Assembly (NCBI GenBank): GCA_018907035.1
Contig: JACCIC010000035.1
Coordinates: 1,440,001 to 1,504,000, forward strand
DNA length: 64,000 nt
Direction: 5' to 3'
DNA from: Sycobia sp. Sy_11
Lineage: Eukaryota > Arthropoda > Insecta > Hymenoptera > Epichrysomallidae
The number at the start of each line of letters is the position of its first letter. Within the stretch, counting starts at the first letter, position 1. The position numbers and the translations under genes are program-made. The notes beneath the pieces are model-generated. The model saw only the letters and a list, made by a program, of their open reading frames with translations. It was not told the DNA's origin and made no database searches. This document shows, in pieces, positions 14,011 to 26,137 of this stretch.

Positions 14011-15668
14011 CCTCTTCCTCTTCCTCTTTCCATATTTATTATTATTATCAAATTTCTTTTATGGGTTTACGAGCCCGTCAGCGGCACCTCCGCGCTGCCG
14101 CCGTTCATCGCGCGTGTGCGGTCTCCTCCTCCCCTCCCCCGTTTTTCGATCGTTCGACGCCCACCCGCGAGCTCGAGCGCTCGCGTACGCACGCGAAGCC
14201 TCGAATCCGGAGTCGCTTCGTTTCCATTCTGCCCGATGCGCGCGACTCTTTACGGCCACGCGCGCGATTGTCGCTCAGCGATGCCGCTATCTCACGGCTC
14301 GTAGACCAATTAATGGATTCGACCCAGCGAGTGCGTTCGAAAAACCTTTGCGGCTTTCAATTTGCGGAATTTCCGGGGATACGCGCGTGTCGCGTTCATT
14401 TCTCTTCCTTTCTTTTTTTTCGAATTTTTTGCGTACGAGCAGTGAGCTTGGTTTGTTTCCCCGCCCCCGCCCCAAATCCGCCCCATACACACGTGCGCGC
14501 TCTCTATTACCCGCTGCATGTACGTGTCGGCGACGCCGGAGTGAATAAAGAAACACACGCGCGAGTAGATGAAACGCTATTACGAGTGCGCGCGGCGACA
14601 AGCTTTTACTCGGCTTTTTAGCCTCGCAGTATCGGGCGACCATCGATTTTCTCTTCTCGTCCCAATTAAAAAGTAATATATCGACGGGGCGCGCACTTGT
14701 TGACAAAGCCGCGCACTCAGCCGTACAAAAATACTCCTTCTTTCTCGACGTATAGCAGCCCGGCCGGTTTACATATCGCGACAACGATATGCGAATGACA
14801 CGATTCAAGAATTGGGAGGCGAAAATAAAAAAAAAAAAAAAAGAGAAATAAAAAAAAGTGCGATACCTGAGGGAGGGGCATGAGGCGCATCAAATTCGAT
14901 TTCCGAGACGGCGCGCTCGTGTTTTTCAAAGTGCCCAACGGTGCACCTGTATATATATATATAGAGCAGATCCGCGCGGTATATGCTAACCAAGCGCGGC
15001 GATCGCGCGCCCATCTTTTTCGATTCGTTAAAATTCATTAGGTGCCCGTGCGCGCGGCTCGGGTCGTCGCTCACCGAAGAAATTGATTTTTCCAATAGGA
15101 CAGCGGTGTTAAGAGTATACAGTTTCCGTAACGGGAGGACAGATGTCAATTAAAGGACGCGAAGGTGGTGGAGATAGAGCGATCCATAGGGCGCGGGAGG
15201 CCCGAACGATCGCGCAAGGAAGAGACAGGCGGTCGAGCCAAAGCCAGCCGCCGCGCCGGCTTTACAGGCGAGCTACAGCGACGGAAATCGACTCGTGCAT
15301 ATTTATTGGCGGGGCCGTGTACGTACGTGTATATGCACAGTGAAAAAAAAATTCAATTAATAGAGCAGGGATCCGCGCATCGGCGGGTGTGCGAAGAGGC
15401 GCTTTCCTATACATATATGTATATGTATATATACATATAACACGATGGATATATCGATATTCGATGCTATATGAAAATTTCATTATCGGCGTTATAATGA
15501 CATAAAAGGCGGTGCAGGACGAATGTGCGGAGGCGGCGGCAGCACGCGCGCGGGCTCGTCGACGTTCGCGCTCGAGCTGTCGATTAACTTCGTTAATTAT
15601 TCGACATTGCCCCGGCTCGCTTTCTCTTTCACATACAGACATGCAGAGAGACAGTTACGCGCAAAGAC

Positions 15669-15670
15669 AG

Positions 15671-15699
<29 letters not shown>
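15669..15699. repeat. (CA)n microsatellite
   Basis: About 15 CA units. Confidence 0.95.
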
Positions 15700-15702
<3 letters not shown>

Positions 15703-16319
15703 GCGCTCGCGCACGTATACGTACGTATACAAACTAGCGCGCCAGAGTCGCGCAGTAGTTGACAATCGCGTCAACCGTCGCGGATACCTCCACTCTATGT
15801 TCGGATGGTGCTTTTAATCCGCTTTTCAATTGATTTTTCGATCATTTTTGCCGTACTAACGCCCCCACCCCCCGCTTTATCCTGGCCGTAATGGAAAATT
15901 CGTTACAGCCACGCTCGGGATCTGATTATATTACATGTAATCGAGATTGTCTGAAATTTGTCCCTCTCACGCTAGTTAATAGACATCTGAGCGTATAGCG
16001 TTTCGAGCTGGATATGTGCGCATAATAATCTTGATAAATTGCGTCGATTCTCCACTTAATGCTCGTTATGAATATAATGCTCGATATAAGCCAATCCTCG
16101 GGAGTTAAAATTATTTATTCAAATAGAATATCGCATCAATAGAGCATTAGAATGCTGCGATGATTCTATATTAAATTACTTTAAATTGATATTTATTGCT
16201 TTATAATAATCTTAAAATATAAATATTTGTAAATGAATAAAGTGCATCGTTATAGGCATCTTCTAAAATATAAAAATATTATTTAATATTTATTTTATCT
16301 CTTGTTCCGAGAAGCCTTT

Positions 16320-16425
16320 ATTTATACATGCGTTGTTTTGTGTTTTTCAGGTAAGTTCATCGCCGACGAGTGGCCCTTCTCTCCTTTTAATAGATATACC
16401 GAGCAATGAAGCATATTTCGTGAGT
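16320..16425 (+). promoter_or_regulatory. Candidate recursive splice site (ratchet point) with 69-nt cryptic exon
   Basis: A pyrimidine/T-rich run ends in TGTTTTTCAG at 16350 and is followed directly by GTAAGT at 16351. A perfect acceptor thus abuts a perfect donor. A second donor, TTC|GTGAGT, lies at 16420, defining a 69-nt downstream exon (16351-16419) that is open in frame 1 for 23 codons. Zero-length ratchet points plus a short downstream cryptic exon are how very long insect introns are removed stepwise (known in Drosophila). That the host intron belongs to cut is inferred from orientation and position. Confidence 0.55.
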
Positions 16426-16719
16426 AAGATGCTTTTCCAAATTACGAATTCATGCCGGAGCCAGCTCTCCGAGAGCTCTCGTGAGTCTCGATAATAATTA
16501 ATACCACAATTACCTATCGGCGAACGGCCTCTCCCCCTCTCCCTCGGCCACGCAAGGAACTCTAAGGGCATCTTGTTAAACATTCAAATCGAAAGATGTC
16601 AGCCGGGGGTAAACCGGGCCTTTATTAAAAAAGAATGAAAAACAGGGGGAGAGAGAAAAAGTTGCCCCCGATATACGTACACGTGGGAGGGCGCAAAAAC
16701 GCGGGCGTTCGCACCGGCT

Positions 16720-17010
16720 CAGTGACGGAGCAATCAATAACGGGCGTTAATTAAAGATGCGCGATAGATGTTGCGGTGGCATAATTTAATAGCGCCGCAC
16801 TGCCGAGGCTCGACAACAGAAATATGAAAATCCGACCAACACCGGTAGCTCATTAATTGACATCCCGATCCGACACCGGAGTCGTCAAATTGATTAGCCA
16901 AGATGGAATTAGAATCGATTCCGGTTCTTTAGTCGCAGTTAAACGCTCGCGAATAATTCAGCAGATAATTAGCTGCTAATAAATTTTCCGTTATCGTCGA
17001 TATTTGCATA
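16720..17010. promoter_or_regulatory. Possible conserved non-coding element (enhancer-like)
   Basis: This stretch is free of microsatellites in an otherwise repeat-rich neighbourhood and has balanced base composition. It carries many homeodomain-type cores, including TTAATTAAAG, CATTAATTGACA, AATTGATTAG, TAATTAGCTGCTAATAAA and GAATCGATTCC. Enhancer function is inference only and would rest on conservation across species. Confidence 0.25.
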
Positions 17011-18163
17011 GTGAATATAAGATCGCGCGAGAGACAGCGAGGTGGGGAGGAGCGAGATGGAGATCATTTATAAGGAAAGAAAAGAAATATATATGCCATA
17101 ATACAATTGTTTGGATGTCAGAATTTCGGCTAAAAAATCTTTCGATTTAGCGATTCAAGTGTTCTTAGAATTACTGTACGCCATGTTTTCGAAATAATAT
17201 TTTAACATGGCTTAGTCGAATTGATCAGTATATAGAGCGAGAAAGCGAGAGGACGACACTCAAAAGTCGGGATAAACAGTAAGAAAGGGAGAGATGGATA
17301 AACGAACCGAAATACATTAATAACATATATAGCATAACGGAGATTTACAAAGGCATATAATTTTAATTTCGCACGAGTTTACATCGAGTGATATAATAAT
17401 TACGTTCGTTATGAAGCAGGGCTCATAGTTTGAAATTATCTTTTAATACCAAGAATCAAACGGACGGAATTGGGGAGCAGTGACGAGGGAGTCGGTCAGT
17501 GCCAGCCGAATGAAATGTATAAGCGGGTCTCGTCGATATCGCCGGACTCCGTAAATTTTGCCAGCTGCACCGCTCCCTATACACATACGCCCAGAGACAC
17601 AGACATAGACAGACACACACACACACTTAACGAGACGTACACACATTTGCTAACTCATACGCGTCAGGCCGCGCGGGCACCGAATCAATAGCGGACTAAG
17701 ATATACCTATCAGTCCAATTGTCAGTATGCGCGCGGGGAAAGAGAGAGGGGGAGGCGCGAGTTTAGACAGAGAGAGAGAGAGAGAGAGAGGAGGCATAAG
17801 AGAAAGGCCGAGAGAGGGAAGACGGACAGAGGAAGGAGACCAGCCGCGACCGCGACGGAAGCACCGGCGCCGCTGACGGGGATGGGCGGAAGGGGGAGGG
17901 GAGGGAGCGCGGAGTCCGAAGGGTGCCGCACTATGCCTGGCGTATAGCTTAATCACCCTCCCGCAGCGTTCTTCAAGCTGCCTCCAACTCCTCTTCATCC
18001 CTTCCGCGCGCGATCGACTGCTTGTGCCTGCTCGCCTGCCGAACGCCGCCGACGCCGCCCGCCCCCACCCTGCCCCGGCGAACGAGCCCGTTTCTCCTTT
18101 CCCTAGAGCGTTGCTGGCCGCGCGCTCGACCTTTCATGCTTTAATAATCAATAATTATGCTCG

Positions 18164-18167
<4 letters not shown>

Positions 18168-18223
<56 letters not shown>

Positions 18224-18228
18224 GAGAG
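18168..18228. repeat. (GA)n microsatellite
   Basis: About 30 GA units with one CAG interruption. Confidence 0.96.
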
Positions 18229-18442
18229 GGTTGTGAGAGAAACCTCAGGATAAAAGGATTTGTCGCGTCGAACTAAGATAGCGGACGAGCCGGCCGCTTA
18301 TCGCCGTGGGCGACGCTGATTTTGTCGCCCCGCTCAACGGGCCATTGGACGGGACTATGGAACTGAGCGGCTTCGCGAGATCGTTCTGCGGCAGGCGATC
18401 GTCAATGGGTCAACTTGGCTTCCCTCGATCGCTCTCTGCCTG

Positions 18443-18446
<4 letters not shown>

Positions 18447-18484
<38 letters not shown>
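18447..18484. repeat. (CT)n microsatellite
   Basis: About 19 CT units. It lies 220 bases after the (GA)n array at 18168 in opposite orientation, so the two could pair. Confidence 0.96.
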
Positions 18485-18486
<2 letters not shown>

Positions 18487-19057
18487 CGCCTCGACGATAC
18501 TTTCGAAGATCTCGCCCGACCGCGGAGTGCAACTTTCCACCTGATTAGCTATACATGTTCGCGGCGCTCACGGCCGAGTAAATGGAAAGTTTCCCAAGGC
18601 GGCGAAGAAGGGCGAGGGACGGAGGTACGGGGGTGCGCAGAGATCGAGGGGAGCCGCCTCCCTGCATCTTTGATAAGGTTTCTATCGGGTCGGCAAGTTG
18701 GCCCCGGAAGTTCGACGCGGGTATCGAGTTTGGGAATCTGCGTAACAACACGCGGGGATGCTTCCGATCCCCACCTACCAACACCTCCCTCCCCCGTCCC
18801 GCCCAACGCGTGCAGCATTAGCCGGCGCGTGGCTTGGTAATAATGAATTTTTCAAAAACTCGGCTGGCTCGTTGCCGCGGTGCGCCTCGTGTTTTCTTTA
18901 ATCAGTCCGCGATACGTAGCGAAATTTCGGATTTGGTGCGCACGCGCGGGGCGGGAGGGGGGGGGTTGTGTAAATCATCCACGGCCAAATCAGAGGCGAA
19001 CCGCGCCTGCACGCGGATGCATACAGGGAAACAAAAGAATGGTAATGCGGAGAGGAC

Positions 19058-19060
<3 letters not shown>

Positions 19061-19108
<48 letters not shown>
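19061..19108. repeat. (GA)n microsatellite
   Basis: About 24 units. Confidence 0.96.
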
Positions 19109-19119
<11 letters not shown>

Positions 19120-20309
19120 AAAAGGGAGAAAGAGAGCGGACTTGGGAAGAGTTTTCGTGGCGGCGGCGGGCTACGAAGAAGGCGGGGTTGATCGATGCAA
19201 AACCCGCTGAAAGTCGCGTGTCGCGCCGTCCTCCCCGCCTAATTAATCACCGTAGTATCCAATATGGCCAGGTCCCTTGGTCTCTCCGACACGACACGTT
19301 TCCTTCCCCCCTTATATCTATACTGAACGAAAATAAATCGCGCTATCTAAATCAAGCTCGACGACGACATTGAACAACGACCCCGATCGATCCGTAGCTT
19401 CTACACTTCTCTTTATCTCTCCCCTCTACGTCTCTCGCACACGTTCTCCCTACTTTTGCCTCCTTTTCCCCTTATCTCTCTCTCTCTCTCTCTCTTTTCT
19501 ACTCCTTTAACCCCTTTTTTGCATTTTGAACGAGCTTTTTCTTCAATTTTACAGCCCTCCACATACATGTGTTACAAAATTGTCGGAAATTAATTCTCTT
19601 TTGAATCGATGTTGATAATAATTACAAAGTAGCAGAGTGTAGTTACCTCCTGAAAATAATACAAATATATACACAGGTTTAATTATAGTTAAACTATTCG
19701 GATTGCTTCTGTAACTGTAATACAATTTCAGTTACTCCATTTGCACAATCTACTAAAGTTTCACGTATCGATTTTATTTGCATTGCACTAGTATCCCACA
19801 TTTTTTATGCCGAGCTTATATACTAGGCTTATGAATTTTCAAATAAATTAAGCTTAAATCTAAACAGCATTATTAATTTATAAATTAACTATAGCCAAAG
19901 AAGCGTAATAATACAATAGCGAGGTTAGTAATAACAATAAGTATTACGCGTGTATTCTCAGTATTTACTAATAATTACATCGAATTCATCGGGTCTTGCA
20001 GTGTCAATAATTGTATCGAAAACGTTTTCTAATTGAGGGATTTTTCTGCGTGTACGTACCTGTATTGGAGCTAAAGCGTTAATTAGAGCATGTGTACACG
20101 AGTACTCGGCGCTAAGGCAAAAATGGCTTAACACTCGACTATAGAACGCAAATGTAAAGTCTTCCCTCTTGCCTTCCCTTTGATTCGCGCTCGAGCACCG
20201 GCTGACGGACGAACCTGGCCGGTACATCACCATAAGGTACCTACGATCGCGCCGCGTGGGCCGAGCCGCGCCTCAGCTAGCTAGGGTAAACAAAACGCGT
20301 GCGAAATAC

Positions 20310-20345
<36 letters not shown>

Positions 20346-23266
20346 CCCCTCTTCTCGCCTTCGCTCGACGATGCAAGAAAGCGGGACACTCTATAGTCAC
20401 GGCAGACTTGAATGGAGGAAGGAGCGAAGGGTGACGCGCGCGGAGGAGCCTGTGAGATAGACAGAGAGAGAATGAGAGAGGGAGTGAGGGGGAGTGGCTG
20501 GAGAGGGAGGGCGGGCGTCTGCTTCGCCACTTCGGAAACTCTTGTGAAGTAGCGGGAATTCCAGGCTCGTGGCAATCCCCGTAAGCGGGTCAGAAACTTC
20601 TTTCGACCCTTCCTACCTACCTCCTCGTCCTCCTCCTCGCCCGGCGCGTAGCGACCTCGGTCGCGGCGGTTGCCCGAGGTTAGGGATGCGCGTCTGTATC
20701 TCCTTCTTATTAGCCGGCGGCATTTCCCTCGCCCTCGCGCCAACGAGAGGCGCGCACGCGATCTTTCTCGCGTTGCCGCACGGTCCGACACGGTTTTTTT
20801 CTGCTCGCGGCAAATATGGAACTCGTTGCCTCGTTGCAGAAGTCGATGCGCGAGAGGTATTCGGTGACAATGGGATTGATCGGTGATGATCGAATGCTCT
20901 GGAGTGCGTCGCTAGTCAAATGAAAACGGATTTTTTAATTCTGTTTCTGGATTTGAAGAAAAAAAATTTTTTTTTTCTGTTACATTTACGAATACGAATG
21001 AAAATGAACGAAAAAAAATTACGTAATCTTAAAATAACTTCCCTGCCGATTACGGTACGTTCCGACGTAATGCAACGATTGCCGAAACTCCGAATCATTG
21101 GAGCTGCCGTCGAAATAACACTCCCCTGCCGCCTCCCCCCCCCCCGCATTCCACCGCGCATACGGCTCGGTATTTTGTCGAGTTCGCCTTTCGCTCTATA
21201 ATTTGTAAGCCGCCGCGCCGCCTACTATACAATATACTATATAATCCTAAACAATCGCCACGAGCAAACTCCGAGATGATTATGCAATAAGCGTAATAAG
21301 GAATCGAGCGTCTTTAGACTTTCATTAATAAACCATACCTGCGATTTTTACCGTGCTCGTTCGAGACGTATATATGACGTATATAAATATCACATAGATA
21401 ACACCGAACTTCTTTATTATTTTCTTATATCGCATAAACTTCTGACGAAATTAAAGCGCGAACGGTAAAAATCGAATGAATAACCAGCGTCTTTTCTTCC
21501 TCCTTTTCGATAACAACCGTTTTTATTCAAACACTATATGAGCCGCAGGCCTCGCGCAACAACGGATAAACCGAAGGAGCACGGCATGAAAAGCGAGCGA
21601 GGATAGACTCTCGAGTTGAACCGGTATGTGTCTATAGATATATCGACAGTTGTCTCTGAGATTCGAATTGTATAGGTACAATATGTACATATACATATAC
21701 ACGTACATGTAAAGGCGACACGCAACGACTGTGGCGTGTATACAAGAGGGCGATTGATTCGATGTCGTATACGCTGCACGGACGCACGTGAGAGCGCGTG
21801 TCGCGCCTGGCCTGAGATAGGAAGCGCGCAATTCTAACGTACATGCAGTACGAGTTTGAAAAGCCGGACCGATCGATGGCCGCTCGATACGCGGTCGCTT
21901 CTTCTGCTGTATGTTACACGTGTGTGTGTATACATAAATGTAACGCGCGGTATCGATTCTTCGCCTGCGCGCGAAAGTGAACATGTCCATAGTTTCAAAG
22001 TGCCGAGCATCCGTCTCTTGCTATTATTATACAGCGAGCGGACCCACCGTTCACATGGAATTTCTTTTTACTGCATTTTTTTTTCTTTCTTAAGCAACAA
22101 TTTAGCACGGCTTTTGTGCCAGTAGGCAGGTACGTTTAACGAGTTCGCCAGAAATTTGATTCCATGTAATAGGGATTTTTCAATGAAAAATTTCAATTTC
22201 ATTGATTATTCAATATGTGAAACAAGGCGGTCCTTTTACAAATAATTACAGATAAATCACATATTTCCAAATATCTAGTGAACATTCGAATAAAATTTAA
22301 CAGAAACTACAATTTCCAATTAAATAAATATAATATTAATTAAGAGAAAAGAGTGCTATATATATATAACAATATGGATACATGGAATAGAATATCTATC
22401 ATAAATATATCTACATAATTTAGCGAAAAAGTTGAAAGACGCGAACTGATTGATATGATAGGTAGAGAAATAAAAAGATTAAGTATAAACTATTTGGGAA
22501 TCGAACGCAATAATGCGAAGAAATCTCTCTGCGATAACTCTAGCGCGATTGTACGTTCGTTGCACGATCAACGTGGCGAAAAATAAGTCGTCTGAGTACC
22601 GGCTACAATCGAGCCTTGCGACGCTCGCTTTTCGGATATACTCGCAGGAATCGTCTCCCGTCTCCGTCCCCTTAACGAGTCCACTCGAAGCCTGAAAGCC
22701 GAACTGGAGCGATATTAAAATTATAGAGGGAGAGATGGGGGGGCGGAGGAAGTGAGGGCTCGAGTAAACGTGCCGCCAGGCCGGGCCACAGGTACACACA
22801 CATGTGCACATGTATAAGCGCCGGCGAGGAGAGCGGAACGAGGCGCGTGTATACGCAACGTATATGCGCGGCAATATTTCGAGCGGGGGGGAAGCTCTCG
22901 GTCTACGAGAAAGAGAGGAAGGCCAAGCCAAGAGAGACAGGGAGAAGAGAGAGAGAGAGAGAGAGATATCGAGGGAGAGTCAGATTCGCCGGGCCGTTAC
23001 GCTCGCTGAGAGGGTGGCCCCGCGATAAGGGCGCAGCTCTGAGACGGCGGAGCGGAGCCGCGCCGCCGGTAGAATCAATGCCGAAAGGGTTGAAAACTGC
23101 AGGAGGCGCGGGCGAGAGTGTGTGAGAGACGGGGAGAGAACGAGGGGATCGACGCCAGTCGAACTGATCGTCGATAGGGAAATTTAGTTAGAGCTCTCTC
23201 TTGGTCGAACGACGCGGAGCGGTGAAGAGGCGGGGGGGGGGACAGGCGGGTTGAGCGCCGACCGTC

Positions 23267-23301
<35 letters not shown>

Positions 23302-25285
23302 GCCGATGCGTCACACACGGGGCCGCGTGCCGCGCCGGCACAGCCGTAGTCGTATACTACTGAGAGCGGTAAATCTCGCCCCGGACAACTCGCCATTAGT
23401 CTGTAACAAGAGCCGAGGAGGCCTCCAATGAAAGCCTGCCGATATTTATTATTGTTGGCCGCCAGCGCCACCGCCGCTAACACCGTCCTGGCTCTCGAGA
23501 GCTCGAGGGGGCGGCCGGAGTCGCCAAAAACGTCGGGCGTTCTCTCCCTCTCTCTCTCTCTCTCTAACTCTCGGGCGTGGAAGAAACGGGGCGCGCATTC
23601 CGATTCCGCGGCCGATCGAACGGGAATGCGCGCACTGTCAATTTTATTTCGATACCCTCGGACTCGCCCCCCGCCGACGCAGCTTGAGAGATAATTAGCT
23701 ATTGATTTTCTTTCAGAGCCGATATTAAAATTCAATTACAAAGAAGGTATTTTAATTATTGAAAAAAATTTGTCTTTAATATTACACGTATCTCGTACTT
23801 TTCTCGATTTATTCATTAATTGGCTTACGTAATTACGCTTATCCACTATATATTTCATATCCACCGTTGAGACTTTGTTCTTCTTGAACAAAAAAAGGAA
23901 AAAAAATTCGGCCAGTCAATTAAGTAGAAATTTTGCTGAATAATCAATATTCGCCTCGGCTAATTAAAAGAACGCTCACGTCAGAAACAATGGCTGCATT
24001 AAAATATGTTTAAATTTTTTTTTGTTGTTTCAGCGGTTCGATTTTCAAACGAACGATCCCGATAATGAAAGACTCGGTTTAACAAAAGAAAGCGAAAAAT
24101 TAGATTTCAAACATGGAAACAAATATATAATCGAGAACCTTAAACCTACGCGGTTCGATTCCTCGATCGCCCCACAGTGAAAATTCCGCCGTGTCGGGGT
24201 TCGTTACTCCAGGCGCGAATGCGCGACTCGGCAGCGGGGGGGGGGGAACGATGAAAGAGCTCATCTGCCAATAAAGAGCCGTAGGAGCCGGCAAAAAGGG
24301 TTATATCGTCCGCGGCGAGGGCGGAGGGGGGAGGGAGGCAATGGCGAAAACCCCGCTCGCGCGCGGCCAAAGGAAACGAAGTCGGCGGAACGACGCCGGC
24401 CATGGAAGCACACGTCAGAGTATTAACGAAATTTTAACCAATCAATGAGAAGTTCATTAGCCCGATATACCCTCACGGCCCGCTCAGCGCGCCCAGGCAC
24501 ACTCCTCGCCGCTTTTCCATACTGCCCCCTCTAATGCTCGCTCGCTCGCTCGCTAACACCCCCAGCCCCCTTCTCCTGCGCAGCCCTTGTTCGGCCGTTC
24601 GGCTTCTCCCGCGCCGCGAAACCGAGGCGGGCGGCAGACCCTCTATATATATATACATATATAGACCGGCCAAATAATCTTACCCCGCGGGGGTAGATCG
24701 CGAGCCCGCGATAACACACGCTCGGCAACGAACCCGCGCGCGCTTTATCCTCCGTGTTTTTCTTGCTGATCATCCGTATTCCATTTTATTTCGAACCCAC
24801 CTCCCCATCCCCGACTACTATTTGCTCAAGTATAACGTTCTAATATATGTAGACTATGCTTCGATATAATTTAGTTTATGCCGAGTAAAATGTCGCAGTG
24901 AATATGAGGAACGAAACTTTTCGAAGTTGATCGTTAATTTGATAATACTAGGGAAAAAGAGAGAAGGAGAGAGAGAACAAAAAAGTTTATTTCGATCCAT
25001 CAATTACTTCATTATTTATGGAGAAGAAATGTTCATCCACGAGCCCTAGTATGATAAATAGTAATTATTGATAGTCTCGTTTTTTGCGGTGCATATCAAG
25101 CTGCCAATACAAAAAAGCGACTGACCGCTTGATACGAGCCTGTCTTGTTTAATTCATTAAACTCCCGCACGGAGGATAAGGCAAAGGAGAAAGGAAGAAT
25201 TTCCGATCGATTAAAACGGCGTATTAAAATTTTTAACGAACAATCGCCGAGACTCTCCTGGGGAGAATTAGCGTCGCTCGTTCAG

Positions 25286-25287
<2 letters not shown>

Positions 25288-25342
<55 letters not shown>
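25288..25342. repeat. (CT)n microsatellite
   Basis: About 27 units. Confidence 0.97.
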
Positions 25343-25344
<2 letters not shown>

Positions 25345-26100
25345 CCGTGTCTCCGTCGAAAGGGGGCCCCGGTCACATTAGTTATTCCCTCGGCCACTGC
25401 AGGATTCTCACGAATACGTTTTTTGCGCTGTCATTTGTCTCCAATATCTCTCGCCGCCCGCTCGCCCCGACCGGCCGGCCGGGGCGAGAACCCTTCCTTA
25501 CCCCCGCGCCCCCCCGAGCACATATCGCCAATCGTCGAGCCAAAGTCGCCTCGACCCCTCCGTCCCGCCGCATGTATCGAGTATAAGCCGTGCCGGGACG
25601 ACAAAAAGAGTCGAAACTGCCGAGGGGTTGGGGGGGGGTGAGGGGGTTGTAGCGAAGGCGAGCGGCGTAAGTGTTACCGCGGCGTCTGCTCGCCTGACCG
25701 GCTCGGCGTTGCCAACTCTCCGACACGGGCTCTGCGAAATCAGCCTTACTTTCGCCACTCGTCCGAATTACGACGGATCAAGGATAGCTTCCCTAGAGCA
25801 ATTTCGTTCGCGAGACCGTCTGCGCGCGCGAAGCGCGTAGATGCGCGTACGAAGAAGGAAAATAAGCCGGGAGGTGATCCGGCATCGAGAGCACCGGCAA
25901 CTGGCAACGCCGCCGCCGCCGCCGCGAGGCTTTTCTCCGCGGATGATGCGAACGAGGCGGACAGAGTGGCATGTGCGAAGAACGCGGAAAGCGCGGGCGA
26001 GGGCGGCCGACCGGGCGTCGGGAGCAGGGTGGAGAGACGGCGGGAGAGAACGGCGACGGGGCGGCAGGGGCAGGCGGGTAAGAGCGAAGGAGAAAACACG

Positions 26101-26137
<37 letters not shown>

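Larger units (their letters stand above)
1..16319. other. Non-coding, microsatellite-rich region, probably cut intron or 5' regulatory DNA
   Basis: I found no exon with convincing borders, no protein similarity and no RNA gene. Open frames in this stretch come from (TA)n, (GA)n and CG-rich low-complexity DNA. GC content is high and CpG is common, with AT-rich islands at about 5.2-6.1 kb and 6.75-7.1 kb. Notable items are the perfect 10-bp inverted repeat at 12673-12700, the repeated GCCGAAGATCGA at 9057 and 9092, and polypyrimidine DNA at about 3480-3920. Confidence 0.7.

Noticed and set aside
13611..14621. 336-codon open frame on the + strand
   Set aside because: It starts in a (TA)n array, runs through a (CT)n array and has no domain-like sequence. 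Microsatellites lack stops in this frame by chance.
24151..24161. GGTTCGATTCC, resembling a tRNA B box
   Set aside because: The flanking bases do not form a T-arm stem and there is no A box or acceptor stem at the right distance.
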